The notes beneath the pieces are model-generated. The model was not told the DNA's origin, made no database searches, and was given only the letters and a program-made list of their open reading frames with translations. Below are positions 1 through 8,234 of a stretch of DNA of 64,000 nucleotides, piece after piece. Position 1 is the first letter of the stretch. Every line of letters begins with the position of its first letter. Both the position numbers and the translations under genes were made by a program. The DNA lies in NCBI RefSeq assembly GCF_026017845.1, contig NZ_CP100416.1:2207343-2271342 (forward strand), given 5' to 3'. The stretch is from Amycolatopsis mediterranei (GTDB lineage Bacteria > Actinomycetota > Actinomycetes > Mycobacteriales > Pseudonocardiaceae).

Positions 1-166
1 CTATTTCGCCCCACCCCCCCCCCCCGCGCTCGGCCCCGCCCCCCCCCCCCCCGCGCCGCCCCCCCGCCCGCCGGCGCCCGCGCCCCGCGCCCCCCCCCGG
101 CGCCGCCCCCCCCCCCCCGCCGACCCGCCCCGCGGGGCCCCCCCCCCCCCCCGGGCCCCCCCCCCA
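1..166. other. C-rich low-complexity tract upstream of tsf
   Basis: Almost unbroken runs of C interrupted by short GC words. It has no codon structure and no readable frame in either direction. In relatives rpsB and a short spacer lie upstream of tsf; nothing here resembles the end of rpsB. The composition is unlike the rest of the window. The likeliest explanation is a low-quality consensus or contig edge rather than biology. The sequence becomes normal from about base 167. Confidence 0.6.
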
Positions 167-213
167 CGGGCGTAGCAACCCACAGATTTCCTGCAAAGGA
201 CGGATTTACCAGA

Positions 214-1029
214 ATGGCGAACTACACCGCCGCTGACGTGAAGCGCCTGCGCGAGATGACCGGCGCCGGCATGATGGACTGCAAGAAGGCCCTCGAGGAG
301 AACGGCGGCGACTTCGACAAGGCCGTCGAGTTCCTCCGCATCAAGGGTGCCAAGGACGTCGGCAAGCGCGCCGAGCGCGCCACCGCCGAGGGCCTCGTCA
401 CCGGCGAGGGCGGCGTCCTCATCGAGCTCGACTCCGAGACCGACTTCGTCGCGAAGAACGCCGACTTCCAGGCGCTCGCCGCGAAGATCGTCGAGGTCGC
501 GAAGACCGTCAAGACCTCCGACGTCGAGGCGCTGAAGGGTGCCGAGCTCGACGGCAAGACCGTCAACGAGGTCGTGCAGGAGCTCTCGGCCCGCATCGGC
601 GAGAAGCTCGAGCTGCGCCGCGTCGTGGCCTTCGAGGGCCAGACCGCGACCTACCTGCACCGCCGCGGCTCCGACCTGCCGCCGGCCGTCGGCGTGCTCG
701 TCGAGTTCACCGGTGACGACGCCGAGGCCGCCCGTGGTGCCGCCATGCAGGTCGCCGCGCTGCGCGCGAAGTACCTGACCCGCGACGAGGTGCCGGCCGA
801 GATCGTCGAGAACGAGCGCCGCATCGCCGAGCAGACCGCCCGCGAGGAAGGCAAGCCGGAGCAGGCCATGCCGAAGATCATCGAGGGCAAGGTCAACGCT
901 TACTACAAGGACAACGTCCTGCTCGAGCAGCCGTCGGTCAAGGACAACAAGAAGACCGTCAAGGCCCTGCTCGACGCGGCCGGCGTGACGCTGACCAAGT
1001 TCGCGCGCTTCGAGGTCGGCCAGGCCTGA
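214..1029 (+). CDS. tsf: Elongation factor Ts
   Basis: EF-Ts is the cytosolic guanine-nucleotide exchange factor that regenerates EF-Tu-GTP during translation elongation. The 271-aa product has the usual actinobacterial length. It opens with the UBA-like helical domain (residues 1-50, including the [14 protein letters not shown] signature). The core follows with the TDFVAKN motif around residue 78 that contacts EF-Tu. An AAAGGA-like ribosome site lies upstream at 194-200. A 12-bp inverted repeat follows the gene, so pyrH may be only partly co-transcribed. rpsB, its usual upstream partner, should lie before the C-rich tract but is not visible. Confidence 0.98.
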   Translation: MANYTAADVKRLREMTGAGMMDCKKALEENGGDFDKAVEFLRIKGAKDVGKRAERATAEGLVTGEGGVLIELDSETDFVAKNADFQALAAKIVEVAKTVKTSDVEALKGAELDGKTVNEVVQELSARIGEKLELRRVVAFEGQTATYLHRRGSDLPPAVGVLVEFTGDDAEAARGAAMQVAALRAKYLTRDEVPAEIVENERRIAEQTAREEGKPEQAMPKIIEGKVNAYYKDNVLLEQPSVKDNKKTVKALLDAAGVTLTKFARFEVGQA

Positions 1030-1059
1030 CGTCAGGCCAGGGCGTAGGTTCTACCCCCA

Positions 1060-1096
1060 CAGTGCCCCGTCTCCGTCCATCGGGGACGGGGCACTG
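1060..1096 (+). terminator. Inverted repeat between tsf and pyrH
   Basis: Perfect 12-bp arms (CAGTGCCCCGTC and GACGGGGCACTG) around a 13-nt loop lie 30 bases after the tsf stop. There is no T-run, as is common for actinobacterial terminators. It could end or attenuate transcription from rpsB-tsf before pyrH. Confidence 0.6.
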
Positions 1097-1146
1097 TCGG
1101 GTCCAGAGGAATTCACAGCGGTCGAGGGGCGTAGGAGGCGACATAG

Positions 1147-1890
1147 ATGGGTGACCGGGTCGAAGGTGGCTACCGGCGGGTGCTGCTGAAACTGGGCGGC
1201 GAGATGTTCGGCGGTGGTTCGATCGGCGTCGATCCGGACGTCGTCCACTCGGTCGCGCAGCAGATCGCCGACGTCGCCCGCACCGGTGTCCAGGTCGCGG
1301 TGGTGATCGGCGGCGGCAACTACTTCCGGGGCGCGGAGCTGTCGCAGCGCGGTATGGACCGCGACCGCGCCGACTACATGGCGATGCTGGGCACCGTGAT
1401 GAACTGCCTGGCGCTGCAGGACTTCCTGGAGAAGGAGGGCCTGCCCACCCGCGTGCAGACCGCCATCACGATGGGCCAGGTCGCCGAGCCCTACATCCCG
1501 CGCCGCGCCGAGCGGCACCTGGAGAAGGGCCGCGTCGTGATCTTCGGCGCCGGGGTCGGCATGCCGTACTTCTCCACCGACACCGCGGCCGCGCAGCGGG
1601 CGCTCGAGCTGGGCTGCGAAGCCGTGCTGATGGCGAAGGCCGTCGACGGCGTCTACACCGCGGACCCGAAGGCCGACCCCACCGCCGAGATGTTCCGCGA
1701 GATCACCCACCGCGAGGTGCTGGAGCGGGACCTCAAGGTCGCCGACGCGACGGCGTTCAGCCTCTGCATGGACAACAACATGCCGATCATCGTGTTCAAC
1801 CTGCTCACCGAGGGGAACATCGCCCGCGCGGTGAGTGGTGAAAGAATCGGCACGTTGGTCAGCACCCCCACTGCCGGGGTGCCGGCCTAG
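1147..1890 (+). CDS. pyrH: UMP kinase
   Basis: Cytosolic UMP kinase of the amino-acid-kinase fold, converting UMP and ATP to UDP in pyrimidine nucleotide synthesis. The 247-aa protein has the KLGGE phosphate-binding start (near residue 14), the GGGNYFRG loop near residue 56 and the [10 protein letters not shown] motif near the C-terminus. An AGGAGG ribosome site at 1133-1138 fits the ATG chosen. The gene sits between tsf and frr, the conserved order in Actinobacteria. Length and motifs are normal; nothing suggests a defect. Confidence 0.98.
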   Translation: MGDRVEGGYRRVLLKLGGEMFGGGSIGVDPDVVHSVAQQIADVARTGVQVAVVIGGGNYFRGAELSQRGMDRDRADYMAMLGTVMNCLALQDFLEKEGLPTRVQTAITMGQVAEPYIPRRAERHLEKGRVVIFGAGVGMPYFSTDTAAAQRALELGCEAVLMAKAVDGVYTADPKADPTAEMFREITHREVLERDLKVADATAFSLCMDNNMPIIVFNLLTEGNIARAVSGERIGTLVSTPTAGVPA

Positions 1891-1938
1891 ACCTGCTGGG
1901 ATCAGCAAGCGCCACCCATCACAACTACGGGAGTGACC

Positions 1939-2496
1939 GTGATCGACGAGACCCTCCTCGATGCCGAGGAGAAGATGGAAAAAGCGGTGTCCGTCGCCAA
2001 GGACGAGCTGCAGTCGGTTCGCACCGGCCGGGCTTCGTCGGCGATGTTCTCGCGGATCGTCGTCGAGTACTACGGCTCGCCGACCCCGCTGAACCAGCTG
2101 GCCAGCGTGAACGTGCCGGAAGCCCGGATGGCGCTCATCAAGCCGTACGACCAGTCGCAGCTCAACGCGATCGAGAAGGCGATCCGGGAGTCGGACCTCG
2201 GGGTCAACCCGAGCAACGACGGCCAGGTCATCCGCATCGTCATCCCGCAGCTCACCGAGGAGCGGCGCAAGGAGATGGTGAAGGTCGCCAAGGGCAAGGG
2301 CGAGGACGCCCGCGTCTCGATCCGCAGCATCCGCCGCAAGGCCAAGGACGAGCTCGACCGCATCGCCAAGGACGGCGAAGCCGGTGAGGACGACGTCGCG
2401 CGCGCGGAGAAGGAACTGCAGAACCTGACCGACACCTACGTGCACAAGGTCGACGAGCTGGTCAAGCACAAGGAAGCCGAGCTGCTCGAGGTCTGA
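1939..2496 (+). CDS. frr: Ribosome recycling factor
   Basis: RRF splits the post-termination ribosome together with EF-G. I choose the GTG at 1939 over the in-frame GTG at 1933: the CGGGAG ribosome site at 1928-1933 would overlap the earlier codon, and starting at 1939 gives [13 protein letters not shown] and 185 aa, the family's standard start and length. Conserved blocks include RTGRAS, NVPEARM, PYDQSQL and the [18 protein letters not shown] stretch. The stop codon overlaps the cdsA start by one base (TGATG), indicating translational coupling. Confidence 0.97.
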   Translation: MIDETLLDAEEKMEKAVSVAKDELQSVRTGRASSAMFSRIVVEYYGSPTPLNQLASVNVPEARMALIKPYDQSQLNAIEKAIRESDLGVNPSNDGQVIRIVIPQLTEERRKEMVKVAKGKGEDARVSIRSIRRKAKDELDRIAKDGEAGEDDVARAEKELQNLTDTYVHKVDELVKHKEAELLEV

Positions 2497-3959
2497 TGGC
2501 ACAGGTGAGCGAGGAACGCGAGGACCGGGTGGACGCCACCGGAGCACACGCGGCGGCCGCGCCCGGGACGCCGGAGCCGGACGACGCCGACACCCCGGCC
2601 ACGCCGGAGTTCCCGGGAACCCCCGGGACGCCGGTTTCTCCGGGCGAGGCTTCGGCGACCTCGGAAACCGGCCGGACAGCGGGGACGCCGGTCGCGCCGG
2701 AGGCCTCGGGCATCGGCGAAGCGGCCCGGTTGTCGGCCGCCGGGACTGCTGCGGCCGAACCTCCCTCGGCCAACGGGGTGGCGGCTGGTGCGGGGGCGGA
2801 AACCGTCGCGACCGAAGCTTCCTCGGCCAAGCGCACCGGGGCCGGTGCCGGGGCAGAGGCCGCTGCGGGCGAAGCTTCGTCGGCCAACGGGGTGGCGGCT
2901 GGTGCGGGGGCGGAAACGGCCGCGGCCGAAACTTCCTCGGCCAGCGCGATGGCGCCCGGTGCGGGGGCGGAGATCGCCGCAGGCGAAGCTTCCTCGACCA
3001 ACGGAGTGGCGGCCGGTGCGGGGGCGGAAACCGACGCGGGCCAAACTTCCTCAGCCAAGCGCACGGGAGCTGGTGCGGCGGCGGAGACCTCCGCGGCCGA
3101 TGGCGCGGCCGCGGAACCGGCGGCGGAGGCCGAAAAAGCCTCCAAGGCCTCCAAGGCCGGCCGGAACCTGCCCGCGGCCATCGGGGTTGCGCTGCTGCTC
3201 GGCGCCGCGATCATCGTTTCCCTGCTCACCGTTCGCTACCTGTTCATCGGGATCATCGCGATCGCGATCGCGGTCGGCACCTTCGAATTCGCCGGGGTGC
3301 TGCGCCGGGTCGCCGACGTCCGGGTCGCGATGATCCCGGTGCTCGTCGGCGGGCAGGCGATGATCTGGCTCGCCTGGCCGTTCGGCCGGGAGGGCGCGCT
3401 CACCGCGTTCGTCCTCACCGTGCTCGCCTGCCTGCTGTGGCGGCTGCCCGGCGGGGCGAAGGGCTACCTGCGCGATATCAGCGCATCCACCTTCGCCGCC
3501 GCGTACCTGCCGCTCTTCGGCGCGTTCGCGGCGATGCTCGTGCCGCCGTCGAACGGCGTCGGGCGGGTCCTCACCTTCCTGATCGGCGTCGTCGCCTCGG
3601 ACACCGGTGGCTATATCGCCGGCGTGCTCGGCGGCAAGCACCCGATGGCGCCCACCATCAGCCCGAAGAAGACCTGGGAAGGCTTCGCGGGTTCGGTGAT
3701 CGGCGGCGTCGTGGCCGGAGCGCTGACGCTCAGCCTGCTGCTCGACGGCCACGTCTGGCAGGGCGTGATCTTCGGCGTCGCCATCGTGCTGACCGCGACC
3801 CTGGGCGACCTCGTCGAGTCGCTGATCAAGCGCGACCTCGGCGTCAAGGACATGGGCACGCTGCTGCCCGGGCACGGCGGGATCATGGACCGCCTCGACT
3901 CGCTGCTGCCGTCGGCCGTCGTGTCCTGGCTGCTGCTTTCGGCGTTCGTGCCGGTCTAG
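2496..3959 (+). CDS. cdsA: Phosphatidate cytidylyltransferase with repetitive N-terminal extension
   Basis: Makes CDP-diacylglycerol from phosphatidic acid and CTP at the membrane, the branch point for phospholipids. The catalytic part (about residues 215-487) has roughly eight hydrophobic segments and the CdsA signature near the C-terminus (SLIKRDLGVKD followed by LPGHGGIMDRLDS). The first 210 residues are an Ala/Gly/Glu/Ser-rich, probably disordered cytoplasmic extension with six 19-residue repeats of the type SSANGVAAGAGAETxAxEA. The core is ordinary and the extension unusual. The start overlaps the frr stop by one base. The gene converges on the VOC gene with overlapping stops. rlmN, the usual next gene, is 8.4 kb away here. 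Confidence 0.95.
   Translation: MAQVSEEREDRVDATGAHAAAAPGTPEPDDADTPATPEFPGTPGTPVSPGEASATSETGRTAGTPVAPEASGIGEAARLSAAGTAAAEPPSANGVAAGAGAETVATEASSAKRTGAGAGAEAAAGEASSANGVAAGAGAETAAAETSSASAMAPGAGAEIAAGEASSTNGVAAGAGAETDAGQTSSAKRTGAGAAAETSAADGAAAEPAAEAEKASKASKAGRNLPAAIGVALLLGAAIIVSLLTVRYLFIGIIAIAIAVGTFEFAGVLRRVADVRVAMIPVLVGGQAMIWLAWPFGREGALTAFVLTVLACLLWRLPGGAKGYLRDISASTFAAAYLPLFGAFAAMLVPPSNGVGRVLTFLIGVVASDTGGYIAGVLGGKHPMAPTISPKKTWEGFAGSVIGGVVAGALTLSLLLDGHVWQGVIFGVAIVLTATLGDLVESLIKRDLGVKDMGTLLPGHGGIMDRLDSLLPSAVVSWLLLSAFVPV
2762..3103 (+). repeat. Six-copy 57-bp in-frame tandem repeat inside cdsA
   Basis: The word GGCCAA or a one-base variant recurs at 2768, 2825, 2882, 2939, 2996 and 3053, exactly 57 bases apart, giving six units of 19 codons. 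Two unit sequences alternate in part (SANGVAAGAGAE and SAKRTGAGAGAE types). This implies recent amplification by slippage or unequal exchange and a likely variable copy number among strains. Confidence 0.92.
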
Positions 3960-4801
3960 TCGTCGTAGGGGTCGTCGACCTCCGCGCGGCCCCAGCCTTC
4001 GGTGACGCGGGAGTGGTCGATCACCGCGAAGACCGCGCCCTCGGGGTCGGCGAGGATCGACATCCGGCCGAACGGGGTGTCGTAGGGCTGGATCACCACC
4101 GTGCCGCCGTGCATGAGCGCCTCGCCCGCGACCGCGTCGACGCCGCGGGCCGGGTCGATGTCGAAGTACACGAGCCAGTGCGGCGGGGTGTCGAGGCTGT
4201 ACTCCGAACCCATCACGTACCGGTAGAGCACCGGCTCGTGCTCGATGAGCCATTCGACGTAGTCGAGCACCTCGCCGTCGCCGATCTGATGGCTGCCGTA
4301 GGTGAACAGCTTGGTGTAGAAGTGATCCGCCGCGACGCCGTCGTGGGTGTTGAGGTCCGCGCCGCTGAAGGTGTTCGGGATCCCGGTGACGAACTCCCAG
4401 TTCGGCGGGACCTCCCAGAACACGACCGGCGCGCCGCACGCGTCGATGGCGTGCATGATCGTGCCGCGGTCCGGGATCGCCACCGGCCCGAGCGTGATCC
4501 GCCCGCCGAGGTGCTCCACCCACTCGGCCGCGCTCGCGGTGTGGGGCACGGAGATGTGCGGCATCCACCCCAGCGGCGCGCCCTGGGACGCGCGGTAGAG
4601 CCCGCCGACCGGGACGGTGTTGAGCGCCGCGATGGCGTACCGGCCGTCGGACGTCGCCGGATCCCGCTGAGTGGTGTACTCCCAGCCGAAGAGGGCGCCG
4701 TAGAATCTTTCCGCCACGGCCTGCTCACGGCAGGCCAGCTCGATCCAGCACGGAATTCCGGCCGGGACCGGGGACGGGGTACTGGACGGGCCGATTGCCA
4801 T
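3956..4801 (-). CDS. VOC (glyoxalase/bleomycin-resistance fold) family protein
   Basis: A 281-aa protein with two tandem vicinal-oxygen-chelate modules, about residues 15-130 and 145-265. Each has the beta-alpha-beta-beta-beta pattern and ends in an AVFWEVP- or GAVFAVID-type strand. The family binds metal and small substrates in the cytosol; the substrate is unknown. I start at 4801 rather than 4858 because a strong GGAGGAG site lies just before 4801, and the upstream extension has no domain. It converges on cdsA with overlapping stops and is divergent from the methyltransferase at 4915. Confidence 0.85.
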   Translation of the reverse strand: MAIGPSSTPSPVPAGIPCWIELACREQAVAERFYGALFGWEYTTQRDPATSDGRYAIAALNTVPVGGLYRASQGAPLGWMPHISVPHTASAAEWVEHLGGRITLGPVAIPDRGTIMHAIDACGAPVVFWEVPPNWEFVTGIPNTFSGADLNTHDGVAADHFYTKLFTYGSHQIGDGEVLDYVEWLIEHEPVLYRYVMGSEYSLDTPPHWLVYFDIDPARGVDAVAGEALMHGGTVVIQPYDTPFGRMSILADPEGAVFAVIDHSRVTEGWGRAEVDDPYDD

Positions 4802-4914
4802 GGGTGCTCCTCCCGATACCCACCGGATTCTAGGCGCGATCCGTGAGTTTTCCGCCAAGAATCCGCCACCGTGAGAACACGGCCCGGCGACGAGGACCCG
4901 GAAGGAGCAGCGGG

Positions 4915-5724
4915 GTGCGGTGGTCGTCGCGGCGCGCGGAGGTCGTGCCGAGCCCCAACATCTGGTACTACCAGGCCGATTACGAGCTGGAGAACCACGC
5001 GCAGGACAGCGGCGGCGAGATCTGGCGGGTGCTGCGGGAGGAGCACGACTGGACCGGCCGGGACGTGCTGGACGTCGGCTGCGGTGACGGGTTTCACTTG
5101 CCGTGCTTCGCTCGTGACGCGCGATCGGTGCTCGGAGTGGAGCCTCACGAGCCGTTGGTGCGAAGCGCGCTGAAGCGCGTCGAGGGACTGTCGAACGTGG
5201 ACGTCCGGATGGGCCGGGCCCAGCGGCTGCCGGTCCGCAGCGCGAGCGTCGACGTCGTGCACGCGCGAACGGCGTACTTCTTCGGGCCCGGGTGCGAGCC
5301 CGGACTGGCGGAGGCCGAGCGGGTGCTGCGGCCGGGTGGCGCGCTGCTGATCGTCGACTTGGACGTCACCAGCGAGCCCTACGGCCGCTGGATGCGCGCC
5401 GACCTACCGCACTACGACCCGGGCGCCGTGGAACGGTTCTTCGCCCGGGCCGGGTTCGGCTGCCGCCGCGTCACGACCGAATGGCGGTTTGCCACCGCCG
5501 CGGACCTCGAAGCCGTGCTGAAGATCGAGTTCAGCCGGCCGGTCGCCGAACAGGCGATCGCGGAGTCCTTGCAGCGTAACGGGAATCGCCCGCAGGACCT
5601 GACGCTGCCGGTGGGCTACCGCGTCCACACGCGGGTCAAGCCCACCGGCCTCGTCCTGCCAGGTCACTCGGCTGCTTCTTCACCGGAAGCGGATTCCTCG
5701 TCGTCTTCGCCGAGGATGCCGTAG
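4915..5724 (+). CDS. Class I SAM-dependent methyltransferase
   Basis: A 269-aa cytosolic protein with a Rossmann methyltransferase core. Motif I reads DVLDVGCGDG (about residue 56), an acidic residue follows in LGVEPH, and the post-motif RPGGALLIVDLD marks strand 5. The substrate is unknown. The start is the GTG at 4915, which has a GAAGGAG site seven bases upstream; the in-frame ATG at 4843 lies in the divergent promoter region. The last 61 bases overlap the 3' end of the convergent padR gene, so the Ser-rich C-terminus is encoded opposite the PadR tail. Confidence 0.85.
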   Translation: MRWSSRRAEVVPSPNIWYYQADYELENHAQDSGGEIWRVLREEHDWTGRDVLDVGCGDGFHLPCFARDARSVLGVEPHEPLVRSALKRVEGLSNVDVRMGRAQRLPVRSASVDVVHARTAYFFGPGCEPGLAEAERVLRPGGALLIVDLDVTSEPYGRWMRADLPHYDPGAVERFFARAGFGCRRVTTEWRFATAADLEAVLKIEFSRPVAEQAIAESLQRNGNRPQDLTLPVGYRVHTRVKPTGLVLPGHSAASSPEADSSSSSPRMP

Positions 5725-6284
5725 AGCGAGCGCCGGGCGTCGTTGAGGACCTCGGCCGCGCGGGCCTGCTGGCTCTCGGTGCCCGCGCGCATGATCTGCA
5801 CGACGGCGGCGGCCAGGTTCTTGCCCGCCTTCGCCAGCCCGACCTCGGTCGGGTCGACGTCCTGCGCGATCTGCTCCCACGGCGGGGTGCTGTCCTGCTG
5901 CTCCGCGGCGGCGCGGCCGGCGTCGGTCAGCTCGAACAGCTTCTTGCCGTGCTCGTCCTTGCTGATCACCAGGCCTTCGTCGGCCAGCAGCTGCAGCGTC
6001 GGGTAGACCGAGCCGGGGCTGGGCCGCCAGAAGCCGCCGGAGCGCTCGCCGATCTCGCGGATGATCTCGTAGCCGTGCCGGGGCTGCTCGGCGAGCAGCG
6101 CCAGGATCGCGGCGCGGACGTCACCGCGGCGGCTGCGCCGTCCGCCGTGACCCCGCCGGCCCGGACCGTGGCCGCGACCGCGTCCACCGGGGCCGAAGCC
6201 CGGGGGGAACTCGCCGAAACCACCGAAGGGCCCGAAAGGTGCGCGCCCACGTTCGTGGGCGAAGGGGTGTTGGTGCCTACGCAT
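5664..6284 (-). CDS. PadR family transcriptional regulator
   Basis: A 206-aa DNA-binding protein. The first 54 residues are rich in Gly, Arg and His. The PadR winged helix follows (about 55-130: ILALLAEQPRHGYEII, then GSVYPTLQLLADEGLV). The C-terminus is a helical dimerisation region. PadR proteins usually repress their own gene and a neighbouring transporter in response to small ligands. An AAAGGA ribosome site precedes the ATG, and an imperfect palindrome lies 32 bases upstream. It is divergent from the damaged siderophore-uptake operon and overlaps the methyltransferase 3' end. Confidence 0.9.
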   Translation of the reverse strand: MRRHQHPFAHERGRAPFGPFGGFGEFPPGFGPGGRGRGHGPGRRGHGGRRSRRGDVRAAILALLAEQPRHGYEIIREIGERSGGFWRPSPGSVYPTLQLLADEGLVISKDEHGKKLFELTDAGRAAAEQQDSTPPWEQIAQDVDPTEVGLAKAGKNLAAAVVQIMRAGTESQQARAAEVLNDARRSLYGILGEDDEESASGEEAAE

Positions 6285-6315
6285 GTCTTGTTCCTTTCTC
6301 GAACTGTTGCGACAC

Positions 6316-6335
6316 GTTCACGATATATCGGAAAC
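6316..6335. promoter_or_regulatory. Probable PadR operator
   Basis: A 20-bp imperfect palindrome built on a perfect CGATATATCG core, flanked by GTT on the left and AAC on the right; 16 of 20 positions are symmetric. It sits in the padR promoter region and stands out as AT-rich in this GC-rich DNA. Confidence 0.5.
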
Positions 6336-6405
6336 AGTCGGTTCGCAACCCGCTGCCGGTGAGCTCGCTCACGGAACTTGAGGCGGCAAGATCCGGCCAC
6401 CTGGA

Positions 6406-6439
6406 TTAGGCGCCTAACCGCCTGTTAGCGAAGGTAAGG
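6406..6439. promoter_or_regulatory. Possible iron-box region
   Basis: The perfect palindrome TTAGGCGCCTAA (6406-6417) is followed by GTTAGCGAAGGTAAGG (6424-6439), directly before the siderophore permease start. TTAGG/CCTAA arms resemble DmdR/IdeR boxes, but neither word matches the full 19-bp consensus, so the assignment is tentative. Confidence 0.35.
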
Positions 6440-6443
6440 ACCT

Positions 6444-6980
6444 GTGCGGACCCGCTCGCTCCCGCTGACGGCCGGGCTGCTGCTCACCGACCAGACGACG
6501 TTCGACCAGTACCGGTTCTGGCAGGTCGGCTCGCTGACCGGCCGCGACGCCGTGACGATCACCCAGGCCGTGCCGTTCGTCGTGGCGGGCGTGCTCCTCG
6601 CGCTGGTGGCCGCGCGCCAGCTCAACGCGCTCGCGCTCGGCGAAGACGTGGCCCGCTCGCTCGGCCAGAACGTGCCGGTGGCGCGGCTGGTGTGCGCGCT
6701 CGCTGTCGTCGTGCTTTGCGGTTCGGCCACGGCGATCGCCGGGCCGATCGCCTTCGTCGGGCTGACCGTCCCGCACGCCGCCCGCTTGATCACCGGGCCC
6801 GACCACCGGTGGCTGCTCCCGTACTCGGCCTTGCTCGCGCCGCTGCTCCTGCTGGTCTCCGACGTCGTCGGCCGCGTGGTCGCGCGCCCGGCCGAGGTGC
6901 AGGTCGGGATCGTCACCGCGCTCGTCGGCGCACCGGTGTTCGTCTTCCTGGTGCGCCGCCGGAAGGTCGTGGCGGTGTGA
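6444..6980 (+). pseudogene. FecCD-type siderophore permease with large in-frame internal deletion
   Basis: Membrane permease for iron-siderophore import. Only 178 residues remain against about 330 in the family. The first 14 codons look like a genuine start (GTG with AAGGTAAGGA before it). The sequence then jumps directly into the middle of the family fold (QYRFWQVGSLTGRD) and continues normally to the C-terminus, including GPIAFVGLTVPHAAR. About the first five transmembrane helices are missing while the frame stays open. Its stop overlaps the next permease start (GTGA). It is probably non-functional if the sequence is correct. The same kind of lesion affects the next two genes. Confidence 0.8.
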
Positions 6981-7647
6981 GTGCCGTCGAGGTGGTCGCC
7001 GCCGCGCGCCGGCGCGGCGCCGTCCGGGCCTGCGCGGTGACGCTGGTGCTGCTGACGGCGATCGTGGTCGTCTTCGCGGTTTCCCTGGCCGTGGGCGACT
7101 TCCCGGTGCCGCTCGCCGGTGCTGACGAGCGTCGTGTCGTACCTGATGACCTGGGCCGACGTCATCCTCGCCCAGCAGGCCCTGGTCTGGCTGACCGGCA
7201 ACCTCAAACGGCCGGAGCTGGGACCACGTCCTCCCGCTGTCGGCCGCGCTCGCCGTCCTGCTGCCCGCGGCGCTGCTCCGGAGCCGGGCACTCGCCGGCC
7301 TGCAGCTCGGCGACGACACCGCGGCGGGGCTCGGCCTCAGCGTCGAACGCAGCCGCCTGGCCTTGCTGCTGGTCGCCGTGGCGCTCGCCGCCTTCGCGAC
7401 CGCCGCCGCCGGGCCGGTCGCGTTCGTCGCCTTCGTGGCCAACCCGATCACGACGCGGCTCGTCGGCGGCGCTCGCCCGGGACTGCTTCCCGCGGCGCTG
7501 ACCGGCGCGCTCGTCGTGCTGCTGGGTGACTTCGTGGCCCAGCACCTGCTCGGCGAACAGCTGCCGGTCGGGGTTGTCACCGGCGCCGTCGGCGCCCCGT
7601 ACCTGCGGTGGCTACTGGCCACGGCCAACCGCGCCGGGCGAGTGTGA
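6977..7647 (+). pseudogene. Second FecCD-type siderophore permease, deleted and frameshifted
   Basis: It begins as a normal permease (about 45 codons from GTG 6977, ending GDFPVPLAG). It loses a long stretch near 7120 and resumes in another frame at LTSVVSYLMTW. It shifts again near 7220 and ends with an intact C-terminus in a third frame (about 7363-7647, with AGPVAFVAFVANPI and QLPVGVVTGAVGAPYL). Both gene ends are well preserved, so damage is confined to the middle. It would have paired with the preceding permease to form the membrane pore for ferric siderophore. Confidence 0.85.
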
Positions 7648-7655
7648 GGAACGCC

Positions 7656-8234
7656 GTGACACTGCACACCGAGAACCTCGAACTCGGCTACGGGCCGCTA
7701 CGCGTGGTCAAGGACCTCTCCGTCCGGATCCCGCCCGGCAAGGTCACCATGATCGTCGGCACCAACGCCTGCGGGAAGTCGACGCTCCTGCGCGGCCTCG
7801 CGCGGCTGCTGACTCCCACGAAAGGTGCGGTCTACCTCGACGGCAAGGGCATCACGACGTGGCGCAGCAAGGACGTGGCCACGGTGCTCTGCCTGCTGCC
7901 GCAGTCGCCGGCCGCGCCCGAGGGCATCACCGTCGCCGACCTCGTCGGCCGCGGCCGCTACCCGCACCAGGGCGTCTTCCGCCGCTGGAGCGCCGAAGAC
8001 GACGAAGCGGTGGCGAAGGCGATGCTCGCGACCGGCACCGTCGAGCCGGCCGCCCGCCCGGTCGACGAGCTGTCCGGCGCGCCCGCCGACATCCTCACCG
8101 CCGAGCTCGTCGCCGACGTCTTCGGCCTGCCCTGCCGGGTCATCGAGGACCCGGTCTCCGCCACGCCCCTGGTCGTCCCGATCGGCCGGCGACGGGCCGA
8201 CCCCCGAGAAGAAGGAACCCCCGCTGCGTCCTAA
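7656..8234 (+). pseudogene. FecE-type siderophore ABC ATPase lacking Walker B
   Basis: The 192-residue open frame starts at a GTG with a GAGGA site. It keeps Walker A (GTNACGKST), the Q-loop area and the first residues of the signature (DELSG). It then jumps directly to the C-terminal sequence GAPADILTAELV and ends in VVPIGRR. The rest of the signature, Walker B, the D-loop and the switch histidine, roughly 80-110 residues, are missing in frame. As written it cannot hydrolyse ATP. The junction lies near 8078. It lies nine bases downstream of the damaged permease genes and just upstream of the binding-protein gene. Confidence 0.85.

Noticed and set aside
2762..3103. CRISPR-like array
   Set aside because: The units are contiguous, in frame and without unique spacers; it is a coding tandem repeat.
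4824..4865. CGGATTCT and AGAATCCG arms between the VOC and methyltransferase genes
   Set aside because: Eight-bp arms separated by 26 bases are not a compact operator, and nothing links them to a regulator.
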